Assembly: GCF_017837635.1 (NCBI RefSeq)
Contig: NZ_JAGJRS010000021.1
Location: forward strand, 186,001-250,000
DNA: 64,000 nt
Source: Frateuria flava
GTDB lineage: Bacteria > Pseudomonadota > Gammaproteobacteria > Xanthomonadales > Rhodanobacteraceae
Direction of reading: 5' to 3'
In this document: positions 1 through 7,651 of the stretch, one piece after another
How the letters are laid out: every line of letters starts with the position of its first letter
Position numbering within the stretch: position 1 is the stretch's first letter
Notes under the pieces: generated by a model
Database searches by the model: none
Told to the model about the DNA's origin: nothing
What the model saw: only the letters and a program-made list of their open reading frames with translations
Position numbers and translations under genes: made by a program

Positions 1-139
1 GGTGGTGGTGGGCGACGGAGCGCAGTTCGCTGAAGCGGTCCACAAGGCCCACCCGCAGGCGGTGCAACTGGAGGCCGCGGCGCTGGACCTGGACCGGCCT
101 GCGCTGGGTACCAGGGCGACCCGGTCGCACAGCGACTAG
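1..139 (+). CDS. C-terminal end of a probable M16 (insulinase-like) zinc peptidase, cut by the window edge
   Basis: An open frame enters from the left edge (first full codon at base 2) and stops at TAG 137-139. The 45 visible residues begin VVVGDGAQFAEAV and end in a low-complexity polar tail. A VVVGD strand followed by an amphipathic helix and a D/L-rich stretch is typical of the last helix-strand unit of M16 peptidases, many of them periplasmic in Xanthomonadales. The catalytic HxxEH motif would be far upstream, outside the window, so the family call rests only on this tail. A strong terminator follows 30 bp later. Confidence 0.5.
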   Translation, partial: VVVGDGAQFAEAVHKAHPQAVQLEAAALDLDRPALGTRATRSHSD

Positions 140-169
140 GCATCCGGCACACCGGTTGCTGTCTGCGCG

Positions 170-197
170 AACCCGGCCTCCACGGCCGGGTTCTTTT
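170..197 (+). terminator. Rho-independent terminator of the left-edge gene
   Basis: A perfect 9-bp GC-rich stem (AACCCGGCC with GGCCGGGTT), a 5-nt loop and a following CTTTTT tract lie 30 bp after the stop codon of the left-edge gene. Confidence 0.85.
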
Positions 198-310
198 TGT
201 CGTGCGCGCGACACAGTGTTCGCCAGCATGCACGGCGTACTTCACCCGGTCGCCACGCGATAAAATAAACTATCGGGTACACAAACCTTCCCACCCAAGA
301 AAGGTCCCCC

Positions 311-838
311 ATGTTCCCTGCTTCTTCGCGTCTGCGCGGTGCACTGGCACTGTTCCTGGGGACCGCCGCCCTGCCGGCCGCCGCCGCCCACCTGGAAGTG
401 CAGGGCGGGCGCAGCTACATGGACGACCATGGCGCCCATGCGGCGTTCGTGGAAGCCACGTTCGCGGCGCACGCAGTCGGCAACAGCCGGCTGGACTGGT
501 CGCCGGACGTCTCCGCCGGCTGGATCGACGGTCGCGACGTGCGCCGCTATCGCACGGCCGAGTTCGGCACCCGCCCGTCAGTGGCATTGCTGGCCGCCGG
601 CGCCCGCTTCCACTACGGCGCACCGAACGCCTGGTATCGCCCGCTGTTCTTCAGTTTCCAGCTGGCCGGCATCAATCACACCACCCAGGCGCTGTCGAGC
701 CACTACCAGTTCGTCAGCACGCTGGGCTGGCAGGGCAGGTACCTGAGTTTCCAGTTGCGCCATGTATCCAATGGCGGCCTCAACGGGCCCAATCGCGGCG
801 AGACGATGGCGCTGGTGGGGGTCGGGTTCGATCTTTGA
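311..838 (+). CDS. pagL: PagL-type lipid A 3-O-deacylase (acyloxyacyl hydrolase)
   Basis: Outer-membrane beta-barrel enzyme that removes the 3-O-linked acyl chain of lipid A. The 175-residue product starts with a signal peptide (hydrophobic residues about 10-26, ending in an alanine run) and is rich in short alternating hydrophobic strands. Near the C-terminus it has the family signature LRHVSNGGLNGPNRGE, giving the expected His-Ser-Glu set as H151, S153 and E164. It ends in Phe-Asp-Leu, a barrel-like terminus. The start is preceded by AAAGGT. The size is normal for the family. It is a single gene between two terminators, so probably monocistronic. An A/T-rich segment at 261-271 could hold its promoter. 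Confidence 0.85.
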   Translation: MFPASSRLRGALALFLGTAALPAAAAHLEVQGGRSYMDDHGAHAAFVEATFAAHAVGNSRLDWSPDVSAGWIDGRDVRRYRTAEFGTRPSVALLAAGARFHYGAPNAWYRPLFFSFQLAGINHTTQALSSHYQFVSTLGWQGRYLSFQLRHVSNGGLNGPNRGETMALVGVGFDL

Positions 839-878
839 ACGCACCGGCGTGGTTGGGCTTCAGCCCGCCCGCGGAATG

Positions 879-904
879 AAAAAGGCGCCCGCGGGCGCCT
901 TTTT
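879..904. terminator. Bidirectional terminator between pagL and emrB
   Basis: An A-tract, a fully self-complementary GC block (GGCGCCCGCGGGCGCC, 884-899) and a T-tract form a symmetric hairpin that can end both the rightward pagL transcript and the leftward efflux operon, whose last stop is at 907. Confidence 0.85.
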
Positions 905-906
905 CG

Positions 907-2430
907 TCAGTGCCCGCCGCTGGCCGCGGGCCCCGCCTTGGCCAGGAACGGCGGCCGGGTCAGCCAGATCACCAGCACCAGGCTGATGAAGACCCAGCCC
1001 AGCACATGGAAGATCTCGTTGAAGGAGATCTGGTAGCCCTGCTGGGTTGCCATCTGGTTGATCAGGGCGGCAGCGGTCTGCGGATCGCCCATCGATTCCA
1101 TCGCCGCACGCGTGCCGGGGTCGTAGGCGGTGATGTGGTCGACCAGGTGTTCGTGATGGGCCACCGCGCGGCGCTCCCAGAACAGCGTGGTGATCGAGGC
1201 GGAGAAACTGCCGCCCAGCGTGCGCAGGAAGGTCGCCAAGCCCGAGCCCGACGCGATCTCGTTCTGCTGCAGGTCCGACAGCAGGATGGTCAGGATCGGC
1301 ATGAAGAACAGCGCCACGCCCAGGCCCTGGATCAGCTGCACCAGCGCCACGTGGTAGAAGTCCACGCCGATGTAGAAGTCCGAGCGCATGAAGCAGGTCA
1401 CGCCCAGCACCACGAAGGCGATCGAGGCGACCATGCGCAGGTCGAACTTGGGCGCGAACTTGCCCACGAAGAAGGTCAGCAGCACCGGCAGCACGCCGAT
1501 CGGCGCGGTGGCATAGCCGGCCCAGGTCGCGGTGTAGCCGAGGTTGCGCTGCAGCCACAGCGGCATCAGCAGGCTCATCGCGAAGAACGCGGCGTAGGCC
1601 AGGATCAGTGCGATGGTGCCGTAGGTGAAGTTGCGGTGGCGGAACAGCTTCAGGTCGACGATCGGATCCTTGTCCGTCAATTCCCAGATCAGGAAGATCG
1701 CGATGCTGATCGCCGAGACGATGCTGGTGACGATGATGAAGGTGGAGTTGAACCAGTCCTCGTCGTTGCCCTTGTCCAGCACCACCTGCAGTGCGCCGAC
1801 GCCAATGATCAGCGTGACCAGGCCGACGTAGTCGATCTTCGGCCGCTCGGTCTTGTCGGTCCGCCCGCGCATCTGGTTGCCCACCACCACGCTGGCGAAG
1901 ATGCCGATCGGCACGTTGATGAAGAAGATCCACGGCCACGAATAGTTGTCGGTGATCCAGCCACCCAGGATCGGACCGGCGATCGGCGCCACCACGGTGA
2001 CCATCGCCAGCAGCGCCAGTGCCATGCCGCGCTTGGCCGGTGGATAGATCGAGATCAGCAGGCTCTGCGTGATCGGGTACATCGGACCGGCCACCGCGCC
2101 CTGGATGGCGCGGAACAGGATCAGCATCTCCATGTTCTGCGACACGCCGCAGAGGAACGAGGTGAGCGCGAACAGCAGCGTGCACCAGATGAACAGCTTG
2201 ATCTCGCCGAAACGGCGGGTGAGGAAGCCGGTCAACGGCAGCGAGATCGCCATGCTCACGGCGAACGAGGTGATCACCCAGGTGCTCTGGTTCACGCTCA
2301 CGCCGAGGTTGCCGGCGATGGTCGGCAACGACACGTTGGCGATGGTGGTGTCCAGCACCTGCATGAAGGTAGCCAGCGAGATGCCCACCGTGGTGAGCGC
2401 CATGCTGGGTGGACGGTATTGGGTCGTCAT
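907..2430 (-). CDS. emrB: EmrB/QacA-type MFS drug exporter (DHA2, 14 TM)
   Basis: Proton-coupled inner-membrane exporter of the DHA2 family. The 507-residue protein shows the expected run of about 14 hydrophobic segments. The DHA2 motif C-like segment PIAGPILGGWITDNYSWPWIF falls in TM5, and a conserved Asp lies near TM1 (LDTTIANVSLPTI). It is the last gene of marR-oprM-emrA-emrB, so it should form the tripartite pump with the adaptor and outer-membrane channel encoded just upstream. The gap to emrA is filled by a palindromic repeat, which may uncouple its expression. The ATG at 2430 has only a weak Shine-Dalgarno; a downstream ATG at 2403 is possible but would trim the N-terminal tail. Confidence 0.93.
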   Translation of the reverse strand: MTTQYRPPSMALTTVGISLATFMQVLDTTIANVSLPTIAGNLGVSVNQSTWVITSFAVSMAISLPLTGFLTRRFGEIKLFIWCTLLFALTSFLCGVSQNMEMLILFRAIQGAVAGPMYPITQSLLISIYPPAKRGMALALLAMVTVVAPIAGPILGGWITDNYSWPWIFFINVPIGIFASVVVGNQMRGRTDKTERPKIDYVGLVTLIIGVGALQVVLDKGNDEDWFNSTFIIVTSIVSAISIAIFLIWELTDKDPIVDLKLFRHRNFTYGTIALILAYAAFFAMSLLMPLWLQRNLGYTATWAGYATAPIGVLPVLLTFFVGKFAPKFDLRMVASIAFVVLGVTCFMRSDFYIGVDFYHVALVQLIQGLGVALFFMPILTILLSDLQQNEIASGSGLATFLRTLGGSFSASITTLFWERRAVAHHEHLVDHITAYDPGTRAAMESMGDPQTAAALINQMATQQGYQISFNEIFHVLGWVFISLVLVIWLTRPPFLAKAGPAASGGH

Positions 2431-2450
2431 CGCGGAAGATTCGCTTTGAT

Positions 2451-2524
2451 GTAGGAGCCCGCTTGCGCGCGATGCTTTTCGATCCGCACCGGGGCCAAGG
2501 CATCGCCCGCAAGCGGGCTCCTAC
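2451..2524. repeat. Family A palindromic repeat (REP-like), copy 1
   Basis: Imperfect inverted repeat of about 25 bp arms, starting GTAGGAGCCCGC and ending GCGGGCTCCTAC. It lies between emrA and emrB inside an operon. Related copies are at 7572, 21232, 22120, 26805 and 37328. Confidence 0.85.
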
Positions 2525-2535
2525 CGGGGAAAGGA

Positions 2536-3729
2536 TTACTTGCCGCTGCCGGCCATGTTCGCGTGGATGATGGTCGCGATCAGGTCGTCGGCCCGGTGCA
2601 GCTGCTGCTCGTAGACGTCCGTGCTGAAGGCCGGCTTGGACGGGGGCTGCTGGGACAGCATGGGGCCCTGCTGGTTGTGCAGGTTCACCGTCACGTCGGT
2701 GGACAGGCCGATGCGCAGCGGGTGCTTGTCCAACTGGCCCGGATCGGCGAACACCACCCGCACCGGCACGCGCTGCACGATCTTGATCCAGTTGCCGGTG
2801 GCGTTCTGCGCCGGCAGCAGCGAGAACGCGCTGCCGGTGCCCACGCCCAGGCTCTGCACCATACCCTTGTAGGTCACGTCGCCGCCGTAGACGTCGGCGT
2901 GGATCTCCACCGGCTGGCCGATGCGCATGTCGGTGAGCTGGGTTTCCTTGAAGTTGGCGTCGATCCAGACCCCGTTCAGCGGCACCACCGCCATCAGCGG
3001 CGTGCCCGGCGCGACGCGCTGGCCCAGCTGCACCGAACGCTTCGCCACGTAACCATCGACCGGAGCAACAATCGTCGTGCGCATGGCATCGAGATAGGCA
3101 GCGCGCAGCCTGGCCGCGGCCGTCTGGACGTCCGGATGCGAGGCGACCACGGTGTCGTCCACCAGCACCTTGCTGGTCTGGTACTGCTGCGTGGCGGCGG
3201 TCAGCGCGCTCTGCGCGGCGGTCAGCTCGTCGCGGGCGTGCGCCAGCTCCTCGGCCGAGATCGCGCCGGACTTGGCCAGGTCGCGGCGGCGGTTGTAGTC
3301 GGCCTGGGCCTTGGCCACCGCCACCTTGCGCGCGGCCACGTCCGCCTGCGCACCGCTGACGGTGCTGTACAGGCCGCGCACCTTGCGCACGGTGCTGGCG
3401 AGGTTGGCCTTCGCTTCGGCGAGCGCGACCTGCGCGTTGCTCGGATCGAGCTTGATCAGTGTCTGGCCGGCCTTGACGCGGTCGCCGTCGTCCGCGCCGA
3501 TCGACACCACGGTGCCGGGGATCTGCGGGGTGATCTGCACGATGTTGCCACTGACGTAGGCATCGTCGGTGCCTTCGTACCAGCGGCCGTCGAAGTAGTA
3601 CCACAGGCCCCAGCCGATCAGGGCGAGCAGCACCACCACGCCGAGCGCGCGCAGCAGGAAACCGCGCTTGTTCTTCGCGGCCGGCGCGGGAGCGGCGCCG
3701 TTGGGTTGGGAAGCAGGCTGGCTGGACAT
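2536..3729 (-). CDS. emrA: EmrA/HlyD-family membrane fusion protein of the efflux pump
   Basis: Periplasmic adaptor linking the MFS pump to the outer-membrane channel. The 397-residue protein has an N-terminal cytoplasmic Pro/Ala tail, one TM anchor (about residues 27-45, GVVVLLALIGWGLWYYF) and a biotinyl-lipoyl-like half (YVSGNIVQITPQIPGTV). This is followed by a long alpha-helical hairpin rich in Ala, Lys and Gln, and a C-terminal beta-barrel half beginning VVAPVDGYVAKRSV. It starts 9 bp after the oprM-like stop, indicating cotranscription. The length is typical of EmrA. Confidence 0.93.
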   Translation of the reverse strand: MSSQPASQPNGAAPAPAAKNKRGFLLRALGVVVLLALIGWGLWYYFDGRWYEGTDDAYVSGNIVQITPQIPGTVVSIGADDGDRVKAGQTLIKLDPSNAQVALAEAKANLASTVRKVRGLYSTVSGAQADVAARKVAVAKAQADYNRRRDLAKSGAISAEELAHARDELTAAQSALTAATQQYQTSKVLVDDTVVASHPDVQTAAARLRAAYLDAMRTTIVAPVDGYVAKRSVQLGQRVAPGTPLMAVVPLNGVWIDANFKETQLTDMRIGQPVEIHADVYGGDVTYKGMVQSLGVGTGSAFSLLPAQNATGNWIKIVQRVPVRVVFADPGQLDKHPLRIGLSTDVTVNLHNQQGPMLSQQPPSKPAFSTDVYEQQLHRADDLIATIIHANMAGSGK

Positions 3730-3738
3730 GGAGAAGCC

Positions 3739-5202
3739 TTAGGAATGAGCGGGGGTGGAAGGGGTGGAAGCGGTGGTCTGGCCAGCGGCCGGGTCCGGGC
3801 GATAGCCGCCACCGAGGGCCTGGATCAGCTGCACCGAAAGGTCGACCTGCTGCGCCTTGAGCGCCGCCATGCGCTGTTCGGCCAGCAGCAGCTGCTGGCG
3901 CACGCTGAGCGCTTCGAGGTAGCTGCCGACGCCGGCGCGGTAACGCTGTTCGGCCAGGCGCCAGGCATCGTTGGCGGCATCCAGCGCGCGCTGCTGCGCA
4001 GCGACCTGGTCGCTGAGCGACTGCTGTGCGGCGTAGTCGTCGGCGACCTCGTTGAGCGCACCGACCAGGGTCTGGTTGTACTGCGCCACGGCCAGGTCGT
4101 ACTGGGCGTCCTTCCCGGCCAGGTTGGCGCGCAGCCGGCCGCCGTCGAAGATCGGCAGGCTGAGCGAGGGGCCGACCTGGTAGAACAGCGAGGAGGCGCG
4201 CAGCAGCGGGTTGCCGCCCATGGCCAGCAGGCCCGCCATGGCGCCGAGCTTCACGTTGGGCAGGAACCCGGTCCTGGCCGCGGCGATGTCGTGCCCGGCC
4301 GCTTCCACGCGCCATCGCGCGGCGACCAGATCGGCGCGATGGCCGATCAACTCCACGGGCAGGTCGACCGGCACCGCCAGCGCGGCGGGCGTCAGCGGCT
4401 GCGGGCGGGCGATGTCCAGGCCGCGGTCCGGGCCCTTGCCGAGCAGCACCGACAGCGCCGAGCGGGCGGCGTCGATCGCGCGCTGGGCGACCGCACGCTG
4501 CTGCTCGGCGGTGGCCACTTCGGCGTCGCCCTGCTTGAGCTGCAACTGGCTGTCCAGGCCGGCGTGGACGCGCTGCGCGGTCAGTTCGCGCGCCTTGGAG
4601 GCGCGCTCGAGTTCGGCCTGCGCCAGGTCGTGCTGGGCAAACGCATAGCCCAGCTGCGCGTAGGCGCGGGCGACGTTGCCGGACAGTTCGATGCGCGCCG
4701 CGCGCGCCTCGACTTCTGTCGCGCGGGCCTGGCCCAGCGCGGCCTCCCACGCGGCGCGCTGGCCGCCCCACAGATCCAGGCCCCAGTTGAAACTCAGGTA
4801 GCCGTACTTGGCGACCGAGAAACGCGCGTCGTCGCCGAGCAGGCCCGACGGCGGCCTGGCGCCGGCCACGCTCGCACCCAGGCCCAGTTGGGGCTTGCGC
4901 GCGGCATCGGCGATGCCGGCGGCGGCCTGCGCGGCGCGGGCGCGCGCGTCGGCCGCGGCGAGGCCCGGGTTGCCAGCCAGCGCCTCGCTGATCAGGGCAT
5001 CCAGCTGCGGGTCGCCCAGCCCGCTCCACCACGCCTGGTCCGGCCAGGCGGCCGGCGAGAGCGTGGCGTCGCCCAGGCTGCGCTGGGCCTGCAGCGCGGA
5101 CGGGTCGAGCAGCTTGCCGTCCGGGTGCAGGCCGCCGCTGCTGGCGCAACCGGCCAGAACGAGGGTCAGTGCGGTGGCCGCCGCAAGGAGATGCAGACGC
5201 AT
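3739..5202 (-). CDS. OprM/NodT-family outer-membrane efflux lipoprotein
   Basis: Trimeric TolC-like exit duct of the tripartite pump. The 487-residue product has a lipoprotein signal peptide with lipobox LVLAGC (Cys about 19). Two repeats of the outer-membrane efflux domain follow, with long Ala/Gln-rich helices and the typical strand-loop SYLEALSVRQQLL near the end. The C-terminus is a Thr/Ser/Pro tail. It lies 23 bp after marR and 9 bp before emrA, within the regulated operon. Confidence 0.92.
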   Translation of the reverse strand: MRLHLLAAATALTLVLAGCASSGGLHPDGKLLDPSALQAQRSLGDATLSPAAWPDQAWWSGLGDPQLDALISEALAGNPGLAAADARARAAQAAAGIADAARKPQLGLGASVAGARPPSGLLGDDARFSVAKYGYLSFNWGLDLWGGQRAAWEAALGQARATEVEARAARIELSGNVARAYAQLGYAFAQHDLAQAELERASKARELTAQRVHAGLDSQLQLKQGDAEVATAEQQRAVAQRAIDAARSALSVLLGKGPDRGLDIARPQPLTPAALAVPVDLPVELIGHRADLVAARWRVEAAGHDIAAARTGFLPNVKLGAMAGLLAMGGNPLLRASSLFYQVGPSLSLPIFDGGRLRANLAGKDAQYDLAVAQYNQTLVGALNEVADDYAAQQSLSDQVAAQQRALDAANDAWRLAEQRYRAGVGSYLEALSVRQQLLLAEQRMAALKAQQVDLSVQLIQALGGGYRPDPAAGQTTASTPSTPAHS

Positions 5203-5225
5203 GGTGTGGGGATTCCGGGTGAGAG

Positions 5226-5684
5226 TCAGTCTTTGTCGCGCAGTGCGTGCAACACGCGCGTCAGGTAGTCGTGCAGGTGCTTGCGTTCCGTTTCGCTGAG
5301 CGAGCGCTGGGCCGCCTCGAGCACGCGCTCGTTGCAGTCGGTCAGCTGCTGCCAGAGCGCGTTGCCTTCGTTCGTCAGCTCGATGCGCAGGGCGCGCCGG
5401 TCCTGCTCGTGCGGGCAGCGGCGCAGGTAGCCCTTGCCTTCGAGCTGGTCGAGCTGCCGGGTCATGGCGCCCCCATCGAGCTCGACCGCGCGGGCCAGTT
5501 CCGAGGCCGTCATCGGACCCAGCCGGGCCAGCCGCTTGAGGATCAGGAACTGGGTGAAGCGCAGCTCCACGCCCAGCGCCGCCAGTTCGGCCTCCATGGC
5601 GCGCACGATCTCCGAACGCACCAGGCCGAGCAGGACGCCGAGGCTTTCTTCGGGGGCGGGATGGACGAGTGATTCATTAACCAT
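5226..5684 (-). CDS. MarR-family repressor of the efflux operon
   Basis: Winged-helix dimeric regulator of 152 residues. The helix-turn-helix lies around LGPMTASELARAVELDGGAM, followed by the recognition helix TRQLDQLEGKGYL and the wing RCPHEQDRRALRIEL, all classic MarR landmarks. The frame stays open upstream to 6161, but codon content and family length place the start at the ATG at 5684 (MVNESLVHP). A good sigma-70 promoter ends only 8 bp before that ATG, so the mRNA is probably leaderless or nearly so. As first gene of the operon it should autoregulate through the palindrome at 5710-5729. Confidence 0.92.
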   Translation of the reverse strand: MVNESLVHPAPEESLGVLLGLVRSEIVRAMEAELAALGVELRFTQFLILKRLARLGPMTASELARAVELDGGAMTRQLDQLEGKGYLRRCPHEQDRRALRIELTNEGNALWQQLTDCNERVLEAAQRSLSETERKHLHDYLTRVLHALRDKD

Positions 5685-5692
5685 GGCCGCGC

Positions 5693-5729
5693 ATTCTATT
5701 GCCCGAAGTATATTTGTCAAGGCAAATAT
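5693..5729 (-). promoter_or_regulatory. marR operon promoter with overlapping MarR operator
   Basis: Read on the minus strand: TTGACA (5720-5715), 16-bp spacer, TAGAAT (5698-5693). A perfect inverted repeat ATATTTG-N6-CAAATAT (5710-5729) overlaps the -35 box, the usual layout for MarR autorepression. The -10 ends 8 bp before the marR ATG. Confidence 0.8.
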
Positions 5730-5758
5730 CGTGGCGGCGGCTTTTGTTCGGGCAAGGG

Positions 5759-6007
5759 TCAGGCTGCGCGTGCCTGGCGTGCCGTCAGCTCGTCGCGTAC
5801 CAGCGTGGCCAGCGCCGGATCGCGGATGGTGAACAGCTCGAACACGCCCAGCGCCTGCAGCGTCGGCAGCAGGGAGAGCAGTCGGGGCTCGGCTTGGCAG
5901 CGCACCGGTTCGGGCGTGGCCGGGTCGAGCATGAGTTGGGCATGCACCACGAAATCGACGAGCGCGTCGGTGTCGGGCGCGGCGGGTGGCGGAGTGATGA
6001 GCGACAT
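5759..6007 (-). CDS. Small uncharacterised protein (82 aa)
   Basis: I do not recognise the family. The start is set at ATG 6007 because AGAGGAGA sits just upstream of it. The product is acidic and helical, with a Pro-rich N-terminus (MSLITPPPAAPD) and a C-terminal helix ending ELTARQARAA. It has no signal peptide, TM segment or cysteine pattern. It shares the minus strand with marR, but the marR promoter/operator lies between them, so it is likely a separate transcript. Confidence 0.6.
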   Translation of the reverse strand: MSLITPPPAAPDTDALVDFVVHAQLMLDPATPEPVRCQAEPRLLSLLPTLQALGVFELFTIRDPALATLVRDELTARQARAA

Positions 6008-6269
6008 GCCGGTCTCCTCTGGGTGGGGCATTGTCGGGACGGTCTTGGTCGAGCGCTTGAACCGAAGGGCTGACCCTCATGCGCAGGACGCGGCAACAGG
6101 CGGCGACGTGACAGCGTCCGGTGCGGTCGGCGGGTGGGGGAGTCCGCGACGGGCCGCGCACGAGGCTCGTGCGCCGGCACGCAACGTTAGCCGGCGACGG
6201 TTACCATGGGCAGGCAGTCGATACTGCTGGTACCCCCACTACCACCCGTTTCCTCTCCCGGGGCTCACG

Positions 6270-7124
6270 ATGAGCACGCGCATGCAACGCATCGAGTTGA
6301 AGGCCTTCCTGCGCGCGCGCCGCGCGGCGCTGGCGCCGGAGGCGGTCGGTCTGCCGCGCGGGCAGCGCCGGCTGACGCCCGGCCTGCGCCGCGAAGAAGT
6401 GGCCGCGCTGGCCGACGTCGGGCTCACCTGGTACACGTGGCTGGAGCAGGGCCGGCAGATCAATGTGTCGGCCGCCGCATTGGCGCGCATCGCGCGTGCG
6501 CTGGCGCTGTCGCCCAGCGACGAGGCCTACCTGTTCGCGCTGGCCGGCCTGGCGCGGCCGGAACCGGCGCCCGCGCGGATCCGGGTGCCGGCGCCCATCC
6601 TGGGCATGCTCGAGCGCTACCAGGGTCCGGCGTTCGTGCTCGATCCGCTGTTCGACTTGCTCGCCTACAACCGCTATGCCGACTTCCTGTTCGACTTCGA
6701 GGCAGTGCGCGGGCCGTTCGCGCGCAACCACGTGTGGAACGCTTTCATGCATCCGCCGCGGCGGGTGCTTTACCAGCCGCACTTCATGCGCAGCGCGGCG
6801 AATCTGGTGGCGATCTTCCGCATGAGCCACGCCGCGCATCCGGACGACCCGCGCTTCGACGCACTGGTGGAGGCCCTGGTGCAGACCAGCGCGGAGTTCG
6901 CCGGTCTGTGGGAGCAACAGGAAACCGCGCCGCTATCGGCACTGGAACTGCCGCTCTACGACGCGCGGCTGGGCCACTTCTGCGTGCATTCGACGCGCCT
7001 GCCGATCCGCGACGGCCAGGCCGACGGCGCCACGGTGTTCTGCTTCGTGCCGGCCGACGCGGCCTCGGACGCCTGCTTCACGCGCATGGTCGAGCAGGTC
7101 GACGCAGCGGCGCTGCCGGCCTGA
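6270..7124 (+). CDS. XRE-family regulator with MmyB-like ligand-binding domain
   Basis: DNA-binding regulator of 284 residues. The N-terminal helix-turn-helix (about residues 25-80) has the signature LRREEVAALADVGLTWYTWLEQGR, diagnostic of the XRE/MmyB type. The C-terminal two thirds (about 105-270) match the MmyB-like, PAS-fold domain, including DLLAYNRYADFLFDF and the FAGLWEQQE segment. The ATG at 6270 is chosen from the conserved N-terminus. Such regulators usually control a neighbouring gene, here possibly the small membrane protein that follows. The 262 bp upstream (6008-6269) carry no gene or clear site. Confidence 0.88.
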   Translation: MSTRMQRIELKAFLRARRAALAPEAVGLPRGQRRLTPGLRREEVAALADVGLTWYTWLEQGRQINVSAAALARIARALALSPSDEAYLFALAGLARPEPAPARIRVPAPILGMLERYQGPAFVLDPLFDLLAYNRYADFLFDFEAVRGPFARNHVWNAFMHPPRRVLYQPHFMRSAANLVAIFRMSHAAHPDDPRFDALVEALVQTSAEFAGLWEQQETAPLSALELPLYDARLGHFCVHSTRLPIRDGQADGATVFCFVPADAASDACFTRMVEQVDAAALPA

Positions 7125-7192
7125 ACGGCTGACACCGGCGTCACGCACGCGGATCGACGATTCAGCGCGATCCCCCGCACAGGAGCGTGATC

Positions 7193-7555
7193 ATGGAACC
7201 GATGTTGAGCATGCGTACTGCGGCCGTGCTGCTGGCGCTCACCGCCCTGGGTGGCCTGCTGATGGCCGGCATCCGCTTCGCCGGCAAGCCGCACCCACCG
7301 ACCTGGCTGGCGATGGGGCACGGATTCATCGCCGGCGCTGCCGTCACGTTGCTGGTCTACGACTACTTCACTGTCGGCCTGCCCGGCATGGCGCAGCTCG
7401 GCCTGCTGCTGTTCCTGCTGGCGGCCGCCGGCGGCATCGTGATGAACCTGGGTTACCACTGGAAGCAGCTGCCGCTGCCCAAGTGGCTGGTGGTGGTGCA
7501 CGCCCTGATCGCCGCGATCGGCTTCCTGCTGCTGTTGATCGCGGTCTGGCCGTAG
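7193..7555 (+). CDS. Small four-helix membrane protein of unknown function
   Basis: The 120-residue product has four hydrophobic segments (about 8-26, 43-60, 65-82 and 97-117), separated by short loops with conserved-looking His, Pro and Gly (KPHPPTWLAMGHGF, NLGYHWKQLPLPKW). The two halves look like an internal duplication, each ending W-L-x-x-x-H. The start at 7193 is set by AGGAG seven bases upstream; an in-frame GTG at 7187 is too close to that site. It follows the XRE regulator by 68 bp and may be its target. Confidence 0.7.
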   Translation: MEPMLSMRTAAVLLALTALGGLLMAGIRFAGKPHPPTWLAMGHGFIAGAAVTLLVYDYFTVGLPGMAQLGLLLFLLAAAGGIVMNLGYHWKQLPLPKWLVVVHALIAAIGFLLLLIAVWP

Positions 7556-7571
7556 CCGCCCGCGTCGATCC

Positions 7572-7645
7572 TGCAAGGAGCCCACGGGTGGGCGATGCTC
7601 TGCTTTGGTGCCGGCCAAAGGCATCGCCCACAAGGGGCTCCTGCA
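7572..7645. repeat. Family A palindromic repeat, copy 2
   Basis: Inverted repeat between convergent genes. The arms start TGCAAGGAGCCCAC and end GGGGCTCCTGCA, with an internal GGCGATGC/GCATCGCC pair shared with copy 1. It may serve as a terminator-like hairpin. Confidence 0.8.
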
Positions 7646-7651
7646 AGGGCG

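Noticed and set aside
860-5149. 1429-codon open frame on the minus strand across the efflux genes
   Set aside because: It is an out-of-frame shadow of emrB, emrA and the oprM-like gene in GC-rich DNA; the translation is Arg/Ala/Gly-rich with no domain.
5226-6161. marR read as a 311-residue protein
   Set aside because: The extra N-terminus crosses the promoter/operator and the opposite-frame small gene, and is low-complexity.
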